Assembly (NCBI GenBank): GCA_016708765.1
Contig: JADJFD010000004.1
Coordinates: 124,001-188,000 of the forward strand
Length of the DNA: 64,000 nt
Direction: 5' to 3'
From: Chitinophagaceae bacterium
GTDB lineage: Bacteria; Bacteroidota; Bacteroidia; Chitinophagales; Chitinophagaceae
This document shows, piece by piece, positions 9,221 to 18,063 of this stretch (positions within the stretch are counted from its first letter, which is position 1; every line of letters begins with the position of its first letter). Under the pieces are notes generated by a model. That model was not told the origin of the DNA and ran no database searches. It saw only the letters and a program-made list of their open reading frames with translations. Made by a program: the position numbers and the translations under genes.

Positions 9221-9283
9221 GACCAAACCCGGCGCCGTAAGGCCGGATTCGGCTTATCCAGGCAACCCTGCCAGGTTTGTGTC
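9221..9283 (+). ncRNA. Candidate structured RNA / queA 5' leader element
   Basis: A 63-nt GC-rich island in AT-rich surroundings. Bases 9221-9233 pair with 9270-9283 to form a helix of about 12 bp (GAC, C, AAACC, GGC against GCC, GGTTT, G, GTC) with one mismatch and one bulge. Inside are competing hairpins: GCC-GTAA-GGC with a GNRA loop (9234-9243), GCCG-GATT-CGGC (9242-9253), and GGCA-ACCC-TGCC (9261-9272). A promoter box lies just upstream and queA starts 30 nt downstream. It lacks the conserved SRP RNA loop and does not resemble the known preQ1 riboswitches I can recall. It could be a small RNA or a cis-regulatory leader, which is inference from structure only. Confidence 0.4.
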
Positions 9284-9313
9284 AAGACTAAGATGATATA
9301 AACCTAAAAACAC

Positions 9314-10363
9314 ATGAAGCTTTCACAATTCCGTTTCGACCTTCCTTTAAACCTTATTGCTCAAAATCCTACTAAGCGTCGTGAAGATGCCCGAATGATG
9401 GTTGTAAACCGCCATACCGGTGAGATTGAGAATAAGCACTTTCGTGACATTATTGACTATTTCGACGACAAGGATTGTTTTGTGGTTAATAACACAAAAG
9501 TATTCCCTGCAAGAATGTACGGTCGTAAAGAAAAAACAGGTGCTAAAATTGAAGTATTTCTTTTAAGAGAATTGAACAGACCAAACCGTCTATGGGATGT
9601 AATTGTTGATCCCGCAAGAAAGATCCGTGTAGGCAATAAGTTATATTTTGGAGAACAGGAAGACCTGGTAGCAGAAGTAATTGATAACACAACTAGCCGT
9701 GGACGCACCATCCGTTTTTTATGGGAAGGTTCGGAAGAAGAATTCAGAGCACAATTAGAAAAGTTAGGAGAAACTCCTCTTCCAAAATATATAAAGCGTA
9801 AACCAGACGAGGAAGATAAAGAAAGATACCAGACTGTTTATGCAAAGCATGAAGGAGCTGTAGCAGCACCAACTGCTGGTCTTCACTTTAGCCGTGAGCT
9901 TATCAAACGTCTTGAAATAAAAGGTATTCGGTTTGCAGAAGTAACATTGCATACTGGTCTTGGCACTTTCCGTCCGATAGAAGTTGAAGACCTGAGCAAG
10001 CATAAAATGGATGCTGAATATTATAATATAGAAGACCCGGCTTGTAAAATTGTAAACCGTGCAAAAGAATACGGACATCGTATTTGTTCTGTTGGTACAA
10101 CAACTATGAGAGCAATGGAGTCTTCTTTTACTGCACAAAAACTTTTAAAGCCTTCTGAAGGCTGGACAAATATGTTTATTCATCCTCCGTATGAATTCAA
10201 CATTGCAGATTCCTTAATTACAAACTTTCATTTACCAAAAACAAGTTTGTTGATTATGACTTGTGCTTTTGCAGGATATGAATTAGCAATGGAAGCGTAT
10301 AAAAAAGCAATAAAGGATAAATACCGTTTCTTTAGTTATGGAGATGCATTATTAATTATATAA
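9314..10363 (+). CDS. queA: S-adenosylmethionine:tRNA ribosyltransferase-isomerase
   Basis: A 349-residue cytoplasmic enzyme that transfers the ribosyl part of S-adenosylmethionine to preQ1 in tRNA to form epoxyqueuosine. Family landmarks are present throughout: the N-terminal FDLPLNLIAQNP, VVNNTKVFPARMYG, the EVFLLREL strand, GAVAAPTAGLHFS, EVTLHTGLGTFRP, and the C-terminal TNFHLPKTSLLIM. Length is normal. Its ATG follows a structured leader with its own promoter box, and a strong terminator follows 20 bp after the stop, so it looks monocistronic. The enzyme for the next step, queG, is encoded at 24527. Confidence 0.95.
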   Translation: MKLSQFRFDLPLNLIAQNPTKRREDARMMVVNRHTGEIENKHFRDIIDYFDDKDCFVVNNTKVFPARMYGRKEKTGAKIEVFLLRELNRPNRLWDVIVDPARKIRVGNKLYFGEQEDLVAEVIDNTTSRGRTIRFLWEGSEEEFRAQLEKLGETPLPKYIKRKPDEEDKERYQTVYAKHEGAVAAPTAGLHFSRELIKRLEIKGIRFAEVTLHTGLGTFRPIEVEDLSKHKMDAEYYNIEDPACKIVNRAKEYGHRICSVGTTTMRAMESSFTAQKLLKPSEGWTNMFIHPPYEFNIADSLITNFHLPKTSLLIMTCAFAGYELAMEAYKKAIKDKYRFFSYGDALLII

Positions 10364-10383
10364 TTATCATTTAGATGATAAAT

Positions 10384-10411
10384 AAAAAAGCCCTGCATGC
10401 AGGGCTTTTTT
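10384..10411. terminator. Bidirectional terminator between queA and the DsbA-like gene
   Basis: A perfect 16-nt palindrome (GCCCTGCA/TGCAGGGC) flanked by six A on the left and six T on the right, so it can stop transcription from both convergent genes. Confidence 0.9.
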
Positions 10412-10428
10412 ATTGCTATATAATTCTA

Positions 10429-11022
10429 TTATGCTTTTTGTTTTTTCTTTGGAGCAGCTTTTTTCTTAGCGGCAGGTTTCGATTTACTTTTCTTTAAAGC
10501 AGCATCAAGGGCAGCACTAAGATTTGCAAAAGTAGGTTTGCCAGAAACCATTTCATCATTTACAAAAAATACAGGAATTTCTTTTACTCCACGATTACGA
10601 CCTTCCTTAATATCATCCTGTACTTGCCAGCCATAAACACCGTTCACTAATTCATCAAGGAATTTTTTATTGTTTACACCTGCTTCTTTACTGTATAATT
10701 TCAAACTGGTTGTGCCCAGATTTCTCCGATTAGCAAATAGCACATTATGCATCTCCCAAAACTTGCCTTCTTGTCCGGCTGCGACAGCAGACTCACTAGC
10801 TTTTAAGCTACGCTGATGAATTAATGTCAACGGAAAGTGCCTGAATTGAAATCTTATTTTTCCATCGTATTCAATCAATAGCTGCTTTACAATTTCGTTT
10901 ACTTTAGCACACTCCTCACTTTCGTACTCACCAAATTCAATTAGTGTAACGGCAGCATCTTTGTTGCCTACAAACATTTCCCGAGGTTCGATGATAATTA
11001 CATCATCTTTTTTAAAAGCCAT
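10429..11022 (-). CDS. DsbA-family thioredoxin-fold protein with SxxC site
   Basis: A 197-residue protein of the DsbA_4 thioredoxin group. The strand TLIEFGEYES (about 26-35) leads to the active-site position, and a cis-proline motif VKEIPVFFV lies near residue 150. The usual CPxC is replaced by SEEC, residues 35-38, so only the second cysteine remains. It therefore cannot form the normal active-site disulfide. There is no signal peptide, so it is probably cytoplasmic. The last 25 residues are nearly all Lys, Ala, Pro and Gln (KKKAAPKKKQKA), a histone-H1-like tail that could bind nucleic acid. It is monocistronic, with the shared terminator behind it. Fold is confident; activity is unknown. 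Confidence 0.8.
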   Translation of the reverse strand: MAFKKDDVIIIEPREMFVGNKDAAVTLIEFGEYESEECAKVNEIVKQLLIEYDGKIRFQFRHFPLTLIHQRSLKASESAVAAGQEGKFWEMHNVLFANRRNLGTTSLKLYSKEAGVNNKKFLDELVNGVYGWQVQDDIKEGRNRGVKEIPVFFVNDEMVSGKPTFANLSAALDAALKKSKSKPAAKKKAAPKKKQKA

Positions 11023-11466
11023 TTTATCTCCTTTTTTGTTCAGCCCTTTTTACAGGTACCGATCTTATGATTATCTATTAACAAATTTTCAGTCATTTGG
11101 TTGAAAGAGTGACATTTATGTCAATCCGCCATTTGCTGAAAGCGGCTGAAGATAATATATTTTTATACCCTGCCAAATACGGTTATCCCTAATTTCTTAA
11201 CACTTAATTAATTCAATGATTTTCAATATATTATAATGAAATTTTAATCATTAAAAACTCTTAATCGAAGAGAAAAACATAAGTTATAACAAAAGGGTAT
11301 TTTTCCAGACGTATTAACGATTCTTGAAAAAACATTTTATAGATGAAATAATAGGTCTGAAATTGTATTGGGTATCTACTTTCTTGAATAGCTAACTAGG
11401 CTGACTAATAATAACTTAAGTGTATATTCTTTTTGTTGGAAGTGCCTATTTAGTGAAAATGTTGAC

Positions 11467-11497
11467 TTGAAACAGAAAATTATCAAGCCTACTTTTA
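11467..11497 (+). promoter_or_regulatory. Possible promoter in the 11.0-11.65 kb intergenic region
   Basis: TTG at 11467 is followed after 20 bp by TACTTTTA at 11490-11497, one mismatch from TAnnTTTG. It would give a leader of about 145 nt for the gene at 11649. The rest of 11023-11648 is AT-rich, with no open frame, repeat or tRNA that I can recognise. Confidence 0.3.
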
Positions 11498-11648
11498 CAT
11501 CATCAAAACAGTAACAATCTGTTTTATTCCGGAAAAAAAATAATCGGAATCTATAACTACTACTTGCCCTTTTTGATTGCCACAGAATTTACAGCGATTA
11601 TTGTCCCTATGTTTTTTATTTAATTATTAAACTTTAAACCCTTTTATT

Positions 11649-12059
11649 ATGAAAAAGATCTTCAACAACAATCGTTTAATCGCAATCGCATTTTTAACTG
11701 TATTCTCTTTAGGCACAGTAGCTCCTGCAGCAGCCATAGAAAAATCACCTGTTGTTCCGGTTGCATTGAAGTATACCGGGCAAATTAATAATCAGCCAAT
11801 CTTTGAACTAAGCTTCACTGGAACTTCATTGCAAGACAATTTTACAATCGTCATCAGCGACGAGTATGGCAATTCGCTTTACCGTGAAAATATTAAAGGC
11901 GAAATTTTTACAAAAAAATTCGCTTTAAATACGGAAGAATTGGGCGAAAGCAATATCCGTTTTGAAATTTTTTGCAACAAAACAAAAAAATCTGTTTCTT
12001 ATGACATTAATAGAAACACAAGAGTAGTGCATGATGTAAAGGTTGTAGAAATAAAGTAA
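11649..12059 (+). CDS. Small exported protein of unknown function
   Basis: A 136-residue protein with a clear signal peptide (basic MKKIFNNNR, hydrophobic LIAIAFLTVFSLGTV, cleavage near APAAA-IEK). The mature part of about 105 residues is rich in beta-strand pattern (FELSFTGTS, NFTIVISDEYGN, FTKKFALNTEE) and resembles the short Ig-like or C-terminal-sorting-like beta domains seen in Bacteroidota secreted proteins, but I do not recognise a named family. Only one cysteine (in FEIFCNKTKK) is present. It has an unusually long upstream non-coding region and a strong terminator behind it, so it is probably expressed alone. Confidence 0.7.
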   Translation: MKKIFNNNRLIAIAFLTVFSLGTVAPAAAIEKSPVVPVALKYTGQINNQPIFELSFTGTSLQDNFTIVISDEYGNSLYRENIKGEIFTKKFALNTEELGESNIRFEIFCNKTKKSVSYDINRNTRVVHDVKVVEIK

Positions 12060-12075
12060 ATCTTAATGGTATAAG

Positions 12076-12111
12076 AAAAAGGCAACACTATTTAAACAGT
12101 GTTGCCTTTTT
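12076..12111. terminator. Bidirectional terminator
   Basis: AAAAAGGCAACACT and AGTGTTGCCTTTTT form a long perfect stem around TTTAAAC, with A and T runs on both sides. It separates the convergent genes ending at 12059 and 12135. Confidence 0.9.
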
Positions 12112-12134
12112 CATTTGCACAGTGTTCGTTTCAA

Positions 12135-12602
12135 TTAATTCTTTGAATAGTTATTTGGTAAAAGATTCAATCCATCAAGCAGACCAGCGGCTACTCCTTT
12201 CTCAGGATTTAGATTACGGATTTCCATAATCTTATCGCTTCGCAATACAATTTCCACAGAAGTTACAATCATATTAATTTTCTTCCCAGTTTTTTTCATA
12301 CTCTTCCATCCTTTTGTAAGTGCAGGCATGGTATGGGTATGTGTTCCCGTTATTTTTAATTTAGCTTTAAAAGTATCACCATCCGATGTAAGATCAATAA
12401 TTTCAAATTTAGCATCAGGCATTCCTTCTTTTATTCTTCTGTACACTTCAACATACTCTTCAGCTTTAACAGGTTTTTTTAAAATAACAGAACTGAATTT
12501 TGCATCCAGACAGTCCTTTGCTTCATCAAACTTGTCTTTTTCAATCGCTTTAAATACATCCAATATCACATCATAATCCTGATAATTCATTACGTTCATC
12601 AT
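12135..12602 (-). CDS. SnoaL/NTF2-like fold protein
   Basis: A 155-residue cytoplasmic protein with the pattern of the NTF2/SnoaL superfamily: an N-terminal helix pair (DVILDVFKAIEKDKFDEAKDCL), then strands around FEIIDLTSDGDTFKAKLKITGTHT, and a final strand pair with VTSVEIVLRSDKIMEIRNL. Polyketide cyclases and ester cyclases share this fold, but the catalytic Asp/His of SnoaL cannot be assigned with confidence. ATG codons at 12602, 12599 and 12590 are all possible starts. A bidirectional terminator lies 3'. A member of this fold with an unknown ligand is the safest description. Confidence 0.65.
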   Translation of the reverse strand: MMNVMNYQDYDVILDVFKAIEKDKFDEAKDCLDAKFSSVILKKPVKAEEYVEVYRRIKEGMPDAKFEIIDLTSDGDTFKAKLKITGTHTHTMPALTKGWKSMKKTGKKINMIVTSVEIVLRSDKIMEIRNLNPEKGVAAGLLDGLNLLPNNYSKN

Positions 12603-12763
12603 ATATAATTAATTTTAAGTGAGTAAATAGGGCGGAGAAACCGCAGAGTAAGTAGATGATACGAAAAATATCAACGCAAAACAAATAAAATTTGATTGCA
12701 TATTGAATCAGTATTAAAAAAAACTGATTCTCATTGAGTACTGTTATGAATATTATTGAGTAA

Positions 12764-13195
12764 CTATTTTTTGTTTGTATGCTTTTCTTTCATGTAAGCA
12801 ACTGATTGCTTAATTAGAGATTGCAAAATTTTTGTATCAACATCAGATAGCCGATTTATGTACAAGCAAGAACCTTTGCTAATTTTGAATTTGCCAAGTT
12901 TACTAAGCAATTCAGGAAATCTTTCCGGTCCTGCTATAATATATACGGTAAGGTTTTGTTTACGGGGAGAAAATCCGGCAAACATCCATTCGCCTTGCTG
13001 TGTACTTCTTTCTGACTTGTAATTATAAGAACCAAAGCCAACAATACTTGTTCCCCACATTTCCGGTTTCTCTTTTAGCACTGCTTTAAATAATCCAAGC
13101 AATGCTTTTCCATCTTTTCTTCTTACTTCATCTTCTATAGATGATAAAAATTTTGTAACACTGGCTTTGTTTCGTTGTGTTTTTATTTCTGCCAT
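12764..13195 (-). CDS. DUF1801 domain protein
   Basis: A 143-residue cytoplasmic protein of the DUF1801 (YdhG-like) family. The family pattern is visible: a start of AEIKTQRN, an N-terminal helix FLSSIEDEVRRKDGKALLGLF, the short MWGTSIVGFGSYNYK segment, and the central strand FSPRKQNLTVYI. The C-terminal KISKGSCLYINRLSDVD is also typical. Function is unknown in the family. The ATG at 13195 is chosen because a longer reading to 13306 would overlap the peptidase gene and add residues foreign to the family. It sits 16 bp downstream of the M28 peptidase gene on the same strand and is probably in the same transcript. Confidence 0.8.
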   Translation of the reverse strand: MAEIKTQRNKASVTKFLSSIEDEVRRKDGKALLGLFKAVLKEKPEMWGTSIVGFGSYNYKSERSTQQGEWMFAGFSPRKQNLTVYIIAGPERFPELLSKLGKFKISKGSCLYINRLSDVDTKILQSLIKQSVAYMKEKHTNKK

Positions 13196-13211
13196 TATTT
13201 CTTTATTTAAA

Positions 13212-14780
13212 TTAAAATCCTCTGGCCGCATTACCTCTTGGCTTGGGCAATTCTTTTCTCGGAATTTTTTGATCCATTTGTGCTGTATTAAATACAAATG
13301 AAGCAATTACTGTAGCTGCCTGTTTTAAATCTTCAGGTACAAGATGATCATATGTATCCATATTAGTATGATGGGTTCTGGTGTCATATTCAATTTCATC
13401 CTGAATAAATTGAAAGCCCGGAATTCCTACCGCATCAAATGCTTGGTGATCTGTTCCGCCGGTATTATTAATTGTTACTGTTTTTGCACCAAGATCAGCA
13501 AATGGTTCCAGCCATTTAGAAAAAACAGGACCAGCCTCTTTATTTCCCTGCAAATAAATTCCTCTTACTTTTCCTGTACCGTTATCCAGGTTATAATAGG
13601 CAGAAATTTTTTCATGCTCAGATTTTAAGACCATATCAGCAGGGTCTGCAAAATGTTCTTTTACATATCCCCGTGACCCTAATAATCCTTGTTCTTCTCC
13701 ACCCCACAAAGCGATGCGAATTGTTCTTTTAGGTTGTAAACCAGATTCTTTTATAATTCTAACTGCTTCCATCATAACTGCACAACCCGCAGCATTATCG
13801 GTAGCACCTGTAGCACCCTGCCAGCTATCCAAATGACCACCCAGCATTACTATTTCGTTTTTCAGCTTAGGATCTGTACCCAGTATTTCAGCAATTACAT
13901 TGTAGCCTTTGATATCCTTGTCAAAGAATTTTGTTTTCACATCCGCCTCCATTACCACTTTTTCACCAGCATCAACCAAACGCTGCACTCTTAAATAGTC
14001 ATCACTGGATAACATTACATAAGCATAATTATTCTCTGCATCTTTTACTGAAGACCCACCTCCTGAAACAAACAGTGTTCCATCATTACCATTAGCACTC
14101 ATACTTAAAACCAATGCAGGCTTTTCATTTTTATAAAAATCACTCATCTGACGAGCCAATGCTCTTTGTTGCTGAAGTGCAGCTAACTGTTCCGGAGTAA
14201 AATTTCTGCGACCACCGGGTGAAGTTTGCGGCTCTGCTTTTACCATTTTATCCAGTTGCTCATCTGTAAAACGATTACCATCTGCCTCAAAAGAAGGTTG
14301 AAGTGTAGCAGACGAATAAACCATTACTATTTTATCTTTTATTTTTCCTGCATAATTCTGATACAGTTCTGTTGAATCTTTTGCTTTGATCAAAATAACA
14401 TCGCTACTCATTATTGTTTTGCCGGGTGTGCTACCTGTCCAGGCTCTTGGGATAGCAATCATAGGTGTATAATAAGGTGCGGTCATAGCAACATAGCAAC
14501 GGGTTTGCTCCCAACCGGTACCAAAATCACCCCAAGGTTCTAATGTTGCATTAACTAATCCCATTTTTGTCAACTCAGATTTTGCCCAATTGGCCGCTCT
14601 GAAATATCCTGGCGAGTTGGTTAACCTTGGCCCACTTATATCAGTAAGATGAAAAGCAATATCCATTACTTTTGATTGCTCAAGGCCTGCTTTTCTTATT
14701 TGTGAAGTTGCATCTGTTTGAGCAGTGGCAAATAGAGCGATTAAAGCAAATCCTGAAAGGAATAAATAATATTTTTTCAT
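13212..14780 (-). CDS. Exported M28-family zinc aminopeptidase
   Basis: A 522-residue secreted peptidase. The signal peptide begins MKKYYLFLSG and ends near ATA-QTD; an in-frame ATG at 14825 would add 15 residues in front. A protease-associated-like insertion lies in the middle, with a charged linker rich in Gln and Arg. The M28 catalytic core follows: GGHLDSW (first zinc ligand His with Asp), GATDNAAG (bridging Asp), GGEEQGLLGS (catalytic Glu and zinc Glu), NTGGTDHQAF (Asp ligand) and HTNMDTYDHL (last His). All expected metal ligands are present. It probably removes N-terminal residues from peptides in the periplasm or outside the cell. The DUF1801 gene follows closely. Confidence 0.9.
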   Translation of the reverse strand: MKKYYLFLSGFALIALFATAQTDATSQIRKAGLEQSKVMDIAFHLTDISGPRLTNSPGYFRAANWAKSELTKMGLVNATLEPWGDFGTGWEQTRCYVAMTAPYYTPMIAIPRAWTGSTPGKTIMSSDVILIKAKDSTELYQNYAGKIKDKIVMVYSSATLQPSFEADGNRFTDEQLDKMVKAEPQTSPGGRRNFTPEQLAALQQQRALARQMSDFYKNEKPALVLSMSANGNDGTLFVSGGGSSVKDAENNYAYVMLSSDDYLRVQRLVDAGEKVVMEADVKTKFFDKDIKGYNVIAEILGTDPKLKNEIVMLGGHLDSWQGATGATDNAAGCAVMMEAVRIIKESGLQPKRTIRIALWGGEEQGLLGSRGYVKEHFADPADMVLKSEHEKISAYYNLDNGTGKVRGIYLQGNKEAGPVFSKWLEPFADLGAKTVTINNTGGTDHQAFDAVGIPGFQFIQDEIEYDTRTHHTNMDTYDHLVPEDLKQAATVIASFVFNTAQMDQKIPRKELPKPRGNAARGF

Positions 14781-14860
14781 TTGTTCATTTTTATTTGTGA
14801 TTTTAGATACTTGAATGTAATTCATTTTTTATACCCTGCAAACGATATTTTTTTACCCCT

Positions 14861-14868
14861 TATTTTTG
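14861..14868 (+). promoter_or_regulatory. -7 promoter box (TATTTTTG) for the aminotransferase-fold gene
   Basis: A perfect TAnnTTTG box ends 4 nt before the ATG at 14873, predicting a nearly leaderless transcript that would also cover the downstream glycosyltransferase genes. Confidence 0.5.
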
Positions 14869-14872
14869 ACTT

Positions 14873-16036
14873 ATGCAAAATCTGAAATCACAATTTCTGC
14901 TAAGAGAAGATATTACTTTTCTCAACTTCGGCTCCTTTGGTGCTTGTCCTAAACCTGTGTTTGAAAGATACCAACAGTATCAGTTGGAACTGGAACAAGA
15001 GCCTGTAAATTTCGTAACCTCGAAAGCCTTAAAATATCTTGACCATTCAAGAGAGGCATTAGGCAATTATGTAAATTGTCATAAAAATGATCTGGTGTAT
15101 GTAACTAACCCTTCGTATGCCGTGAATACTATAGCCAAAAATTTCGACTTAAAGGAAGGCGACGAAGTATTAACAACCGATCTTGAATATGGAGCATGTG
15201 ATAAAACCTGGGATTATTATTGTAGAAAGGCTAAAGCCAAATATGTTCGCCAGCCTATTCCACTACCAATAGAGAGTAAAGAACATTTTTTTGAAGCATT
15301 CTTTAAAGGCTTAACGGCAAAAACAAAACTCATTTTCATTAGTCATATTACCAGTACAACAGGATTACGATTTCCAGTAGAAGAAATATGTGCTATTGCT
15401 AAAGAAAAGGGTATATTGACTTTTGTTGATGGTGCTCATGCTCCCGGTCATATCCTTTTAGACTTGCAGACATTGAATGCAGATTTTTATACCGGAGCTT
15501 GCCACAAATGGATGATGACACCGAAAGGAAGTTCTTTTTTATATGTAAGAAAAGAATTACAATCAACGGTTGATCCATTAATAATAAGCTGGGGTTATAA
15601 TGCTATGTTTCCATCCGATTCGCAATTCATAGATTATCACCAGATGAATGGCTCCAGAGATTTGTCAGCTTTCTTAAGCATACCTGCCGCTATTAATTTT
15701 ATGCAAGAGCATGATTGGAAAACAGTAGCTGCATCTTGTCGAAACCTGGTGCAAGAAAACATTGAGCCATTTTGTAAACTTCTAGGAGCTTCTCCACTTT
15801 CTCCACTGAATGATGATTTTAATTTACAGCTTTTTAGTGCAGAAATAAAAACTACAGAACCTGAGCAATTGCATGACCTTTTCTTTGAAAAATACAAAAT
15901 TCAAATACCTGTAATGCGACATGGCGATAAAGTGTATCTCCGATACTCAATCAATGCATTTAATGACCAAGGCGATATGGATAAACTGTTTGCAGCAATA
16001 AAAGATATAAAAAATAACACAGCCTTTATTAATTAA
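14873..16036 (+). CDS. Class V aminotransferase-fold PLP enzyme (isopenicillin N epimerase-like)
   Basis: A 387-residue cytoplasmic fold-type I PLP enzyme of the class V group, closest in pattern to isopenicillin N epimerase-like proteins. The opening FLNFGSFGACPKPV is typical. ISHITSTTGLRFPVEE precedes the PLP-ring Asp in FVDGAHAPG, and the PLP-binding lysine sits in GACHKWMM. The C-terminal domain contains MRHGDKVYLRYSINAFN, a substrate-arginine type motif. Substrate cannot be read from the sequence; epimerase, desulfurase-like and lyase activities all occur in the group. The start follows a promoter box almost directly. The glycosyltransferase gene starts 10 bp after its stop. Confidence 0.85.
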   Translation: MQNLKSQFLLREDITFLNFGSFGACPKPVFERYQQYQLELEQEPVNFVTSKALKYLDHSREALGNYVNCHKNDLVYVTNPSYAVNTIAKNFDLKEGDEVLTTDLEYGACDKTWDYYCRKAKAKYVRQPIPLPIESKEHFFEAFFKGLTAKTKLIFISHITSTTGLRFPVEEICAIAKEKGILTFVDGAHAPGHILLDLQTLNADFYTGACHKWMMTPKGSSFLYVRKELQSTVDPLIISWGYNAMFPSDSQFIDYHQMNGSRDLSAFLSIPAAINFMQEHDWKTVAASCRNLVQENIEPFCKLLGASPLSPLNDDFNLQLFSAEIKTTEPEQLHDLFFEKYKIQIPVMRHGDKVYLRYSINAFNDQGDMDKLFAAIKDIKNNTAFIN

Positions 16037-16046
16037 ATAAAATATC

Positions 16047-16754
16047 ATGACTGAGCTTGTAGTCATTATTCCCGTATATAATGAAAGCGAAATTATAAAA
16101 GAAGTGCTGGAGGACTGGGTACAGACGCTTAATACATTACAAATCAAATATAAAATCAAATTATATAATGACGGATCTATTGATTCCACACAATTTATTT
16201 TGAATAATTTGCAATTAGAATATCAAGATACAGTTGACGTAATACACAAAGAAAATTCAGGGCATGGCCCAACCATACTCCTCGGCTATATATCAAATAT
16301 AGAGACACAATGGATTTTTCAGGTAGATGCCGATAATGAGATTTCAGCAAAGTATTTTCCAAATTTCTGGAATATAAAAAATGAGTATGATATTGTAATA
16401 GCTAACCGAGGGAAAAGAGGAAATGGCTTTATACGTCGCTTAATGTCATTTATGTCCTATTTGATAGTTCGTATAATTTATGGAAAAGGCATAAAAGATG
16501 TAAATGCACCGTACAGGCTAATTCGGACACATCCATTCAAAAAAATAATAAAAGATATTCCCGAAAATACTTTTGCTCCAAATATAATAATTTCGGGTAT
16601 GGCAAATAAAAAGAAACTCCGTATAAAAATATTTGATCTAGCAAGTGCCGAACGAAAAACAGGAAGCCCATCACTAGGTAACAAACTGTTCAAACTATTA
16701 AGAATAAGTTTTAGATCATTCAAGGAAATTATTATATATGGCTTATCCAAATAA
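16047..16754 (+). CDS. Glycosyltransferase family 2, polyprenyl-phosphate type
   Basis: A 235-residue GT-A fold enzyme. It opens with VVIIPVYNESEII, then YNDGSIDSTQFIL, and the nucleotide-sugar metal site is DADNEIS. Such enzymes move a sugar from a nucleotide donor to a polyprenyl phosphate at the inner membrane face. The C-terminus lacks the two membrane helices of the longer relatives. It overlaps the next gene by 17 bp, and that gene encodes a membrane GT-C protein. The pair would logically make a lipid-linked sugar and then use it on the periplasmic side, which is inference from the pairing. Confidence 0.85.
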   Translation: MTELVVIIPVYNESEIIKEVLEDWVQTLNTLQIKYKIKLYNDGSIDSTQFILNNLQLEYQDTVDVIHKENSGHGPTILLGYISNIETQWIFQVDADNEISAKYFPNFWNIKNEYDIVIANRGKRGNGFIRRLMSFMSYLIVRIIYGKGIKDVNAPYRLIRTHPFKKIIKDIPENTFAPNIIISGMANKKKLRIKIFDLASAERKTGSPSLGNKLFKLLRISFRSFKEIIIYGLSK

Positions 16755-18063
16755 AACAATTCTCATCCACAGAAATTTATTTGCTTACTCATTAATTTTA
16801 CTGGTATATATAGCATTCATAATCTCTAGCTCTCCCCCTTACTCCGGAATTGGATTTGATAGAGAAATATTTCAGTATATCGGAATGATTATAGATCATA
16901 ACATGGTTCCTTATACAGATGCTTTTGATCATAAGCCTCCGGTCATTTATCTACTTAACTACCTCGGATTTATTTGTACTCCAAACAGCACATGGGGCAT
17001 TTTTATCTTACTTAATATTCTTGGATTTATAGCTGCTATTTTAGTTTATAAAGCATCCTTTCTGCGTACAAAAAACATCTTACTATCCATCTGCATTAGT
17101 TTAATCTTTATCAGCTTGAGTAATCTCTATGTTTTTCAGGAAGGCGGCAATCTTACCCGTCAGGTTACTGCACACTTAACAATATTTATTATCTATATTT
17201 CTTTTTTTTATAGAACAACATTCTGGTCTACTTTATTATCAGGTTTTTTACTTGGCCTTATATTTTTTACTCAACAAAACGAAGTACTGGCACCTGCGGT
17301 TATATTAGTTTCCAGCTCGTTGTTTAATAGGGAATTCGATTTACTGCCTTTAAAGAAAATCCTAATACACTATTCTTTTCTTTTACTAGGCTTTATTATC
17401 ACCTGTTTGTTGTTCGGCTTGTTGCTGGTATTCTGGAATAATTTTGCAGATTTTATAGACCAGGCATATCTTTTTAATTTTAAGAGCTATATAAAAAATG
17501 AATCTTATATACGAAAACTACAAAATGTCTGTCAACAATTTTTTATAGGCTATAGCAATGTAAAAATTCTTTTGCTAATCTGGGTTATTCTGCTAATAAA
17601 TATAATAAGAGCAAAAAAAATTAATCCTTCACTAATTATCTTATTACTTGCATTCGTAGTTCAGCTATTCTCAATAGCCCTCAGTGGTAAAATATATGGA
17701 CATTATTTTTTGACATTAATTCCATTCTTATGCTTTATACTATTATTTTCTTTTAAACAATTAGGCTCAATATATATATATGGTATTTCTGTTGCACTGG
17801 CCCTCCTTCTTTTCGTTCAGTTACGGCGTAGTCTACAGGCCGTAGAAAACGATAATCCAATTGTTAAAGAAATTAGCAGAGAAGTGAGTAATGTTAAAAA
17901 CAAAGCTGGTCAGTTTTATTCATTCACTGCACATTATTTACGAATAAACTATGAACTTAATATTACTTCCCCGTCAAAATGGGTATATCTTAAATATGCA
18001 AATTCTCCATATTTTCCTGCAGGGAAAATGATAAATGAGCTATTAGCTGATCTGAAAAAATAA
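16738..18063 (+). CDS. GT39/ArnT-like membrane glycosyltransferase (3' end frameshifted)
   Basis: An integral membrane protein with about ten to twelve hydrophobic helices, 441 residues to the present stop and 482 after frame repair. The first periplasmic loop carries the acidic GT-C motif (FDREIFQYIG) followed by PYTDAFDHKPPVIYLLNY, as in PMT/ArnT-like transferases that use lipid-linked sugars. Further hydrophobic segments alternate with short loops. The N-terminus overlaps the GT2 gene, indicating translational coupling. The TAA at 18061 directly follows an A6 run (18055-18060), and a family-like C-terminus continues in another frame, so the stop is probably not genuine. Confidence 0.75.
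   Translation: MAYPNKTILIHRNLFAYSLILLVYIAFIISSSPPYSGIGFDREIFQYIGMIIDHNMVPYTDAFDHKPPVIYLLNYLGFICTPNSTWGIFILLNILGFIAAILVYKASFLRTKNILLSICISLIFISLSNLYVFQEGGNLTRQVTAHLTIFIIYISFFYRTTFWSTLLSGFLLGLIFFTQQNEVLAPAVILVSSSLFNREFDLLPLKKILIHYSFLLLGFIITCLLFGLLLVFWNNFADFIDQAYLFNFKSYIKNESYIRKLQNVCQQFFIGYSNVKILLLIWVILLINIIRAKKINPSLIILLLAFVVQLFSIALSGKIYGHYFLTLIPFLCFILLFSFKQLGSIYIYGISVALALLLFVQLRRSLQAVENDNPIVKEISREVSNVKNKAGQFYSFTAHYLRINYELNITSPSKWVYLKYANSPYFPAGKMINELLADLKK

Noticed and set aside
9221..9283. SRP (4.5S) RNA or a tRNA upstream of queA
   Set aside because: The conserved SRP apical loop is absent and no cloverleaf, anticodon arm or T-loop can be drawn.
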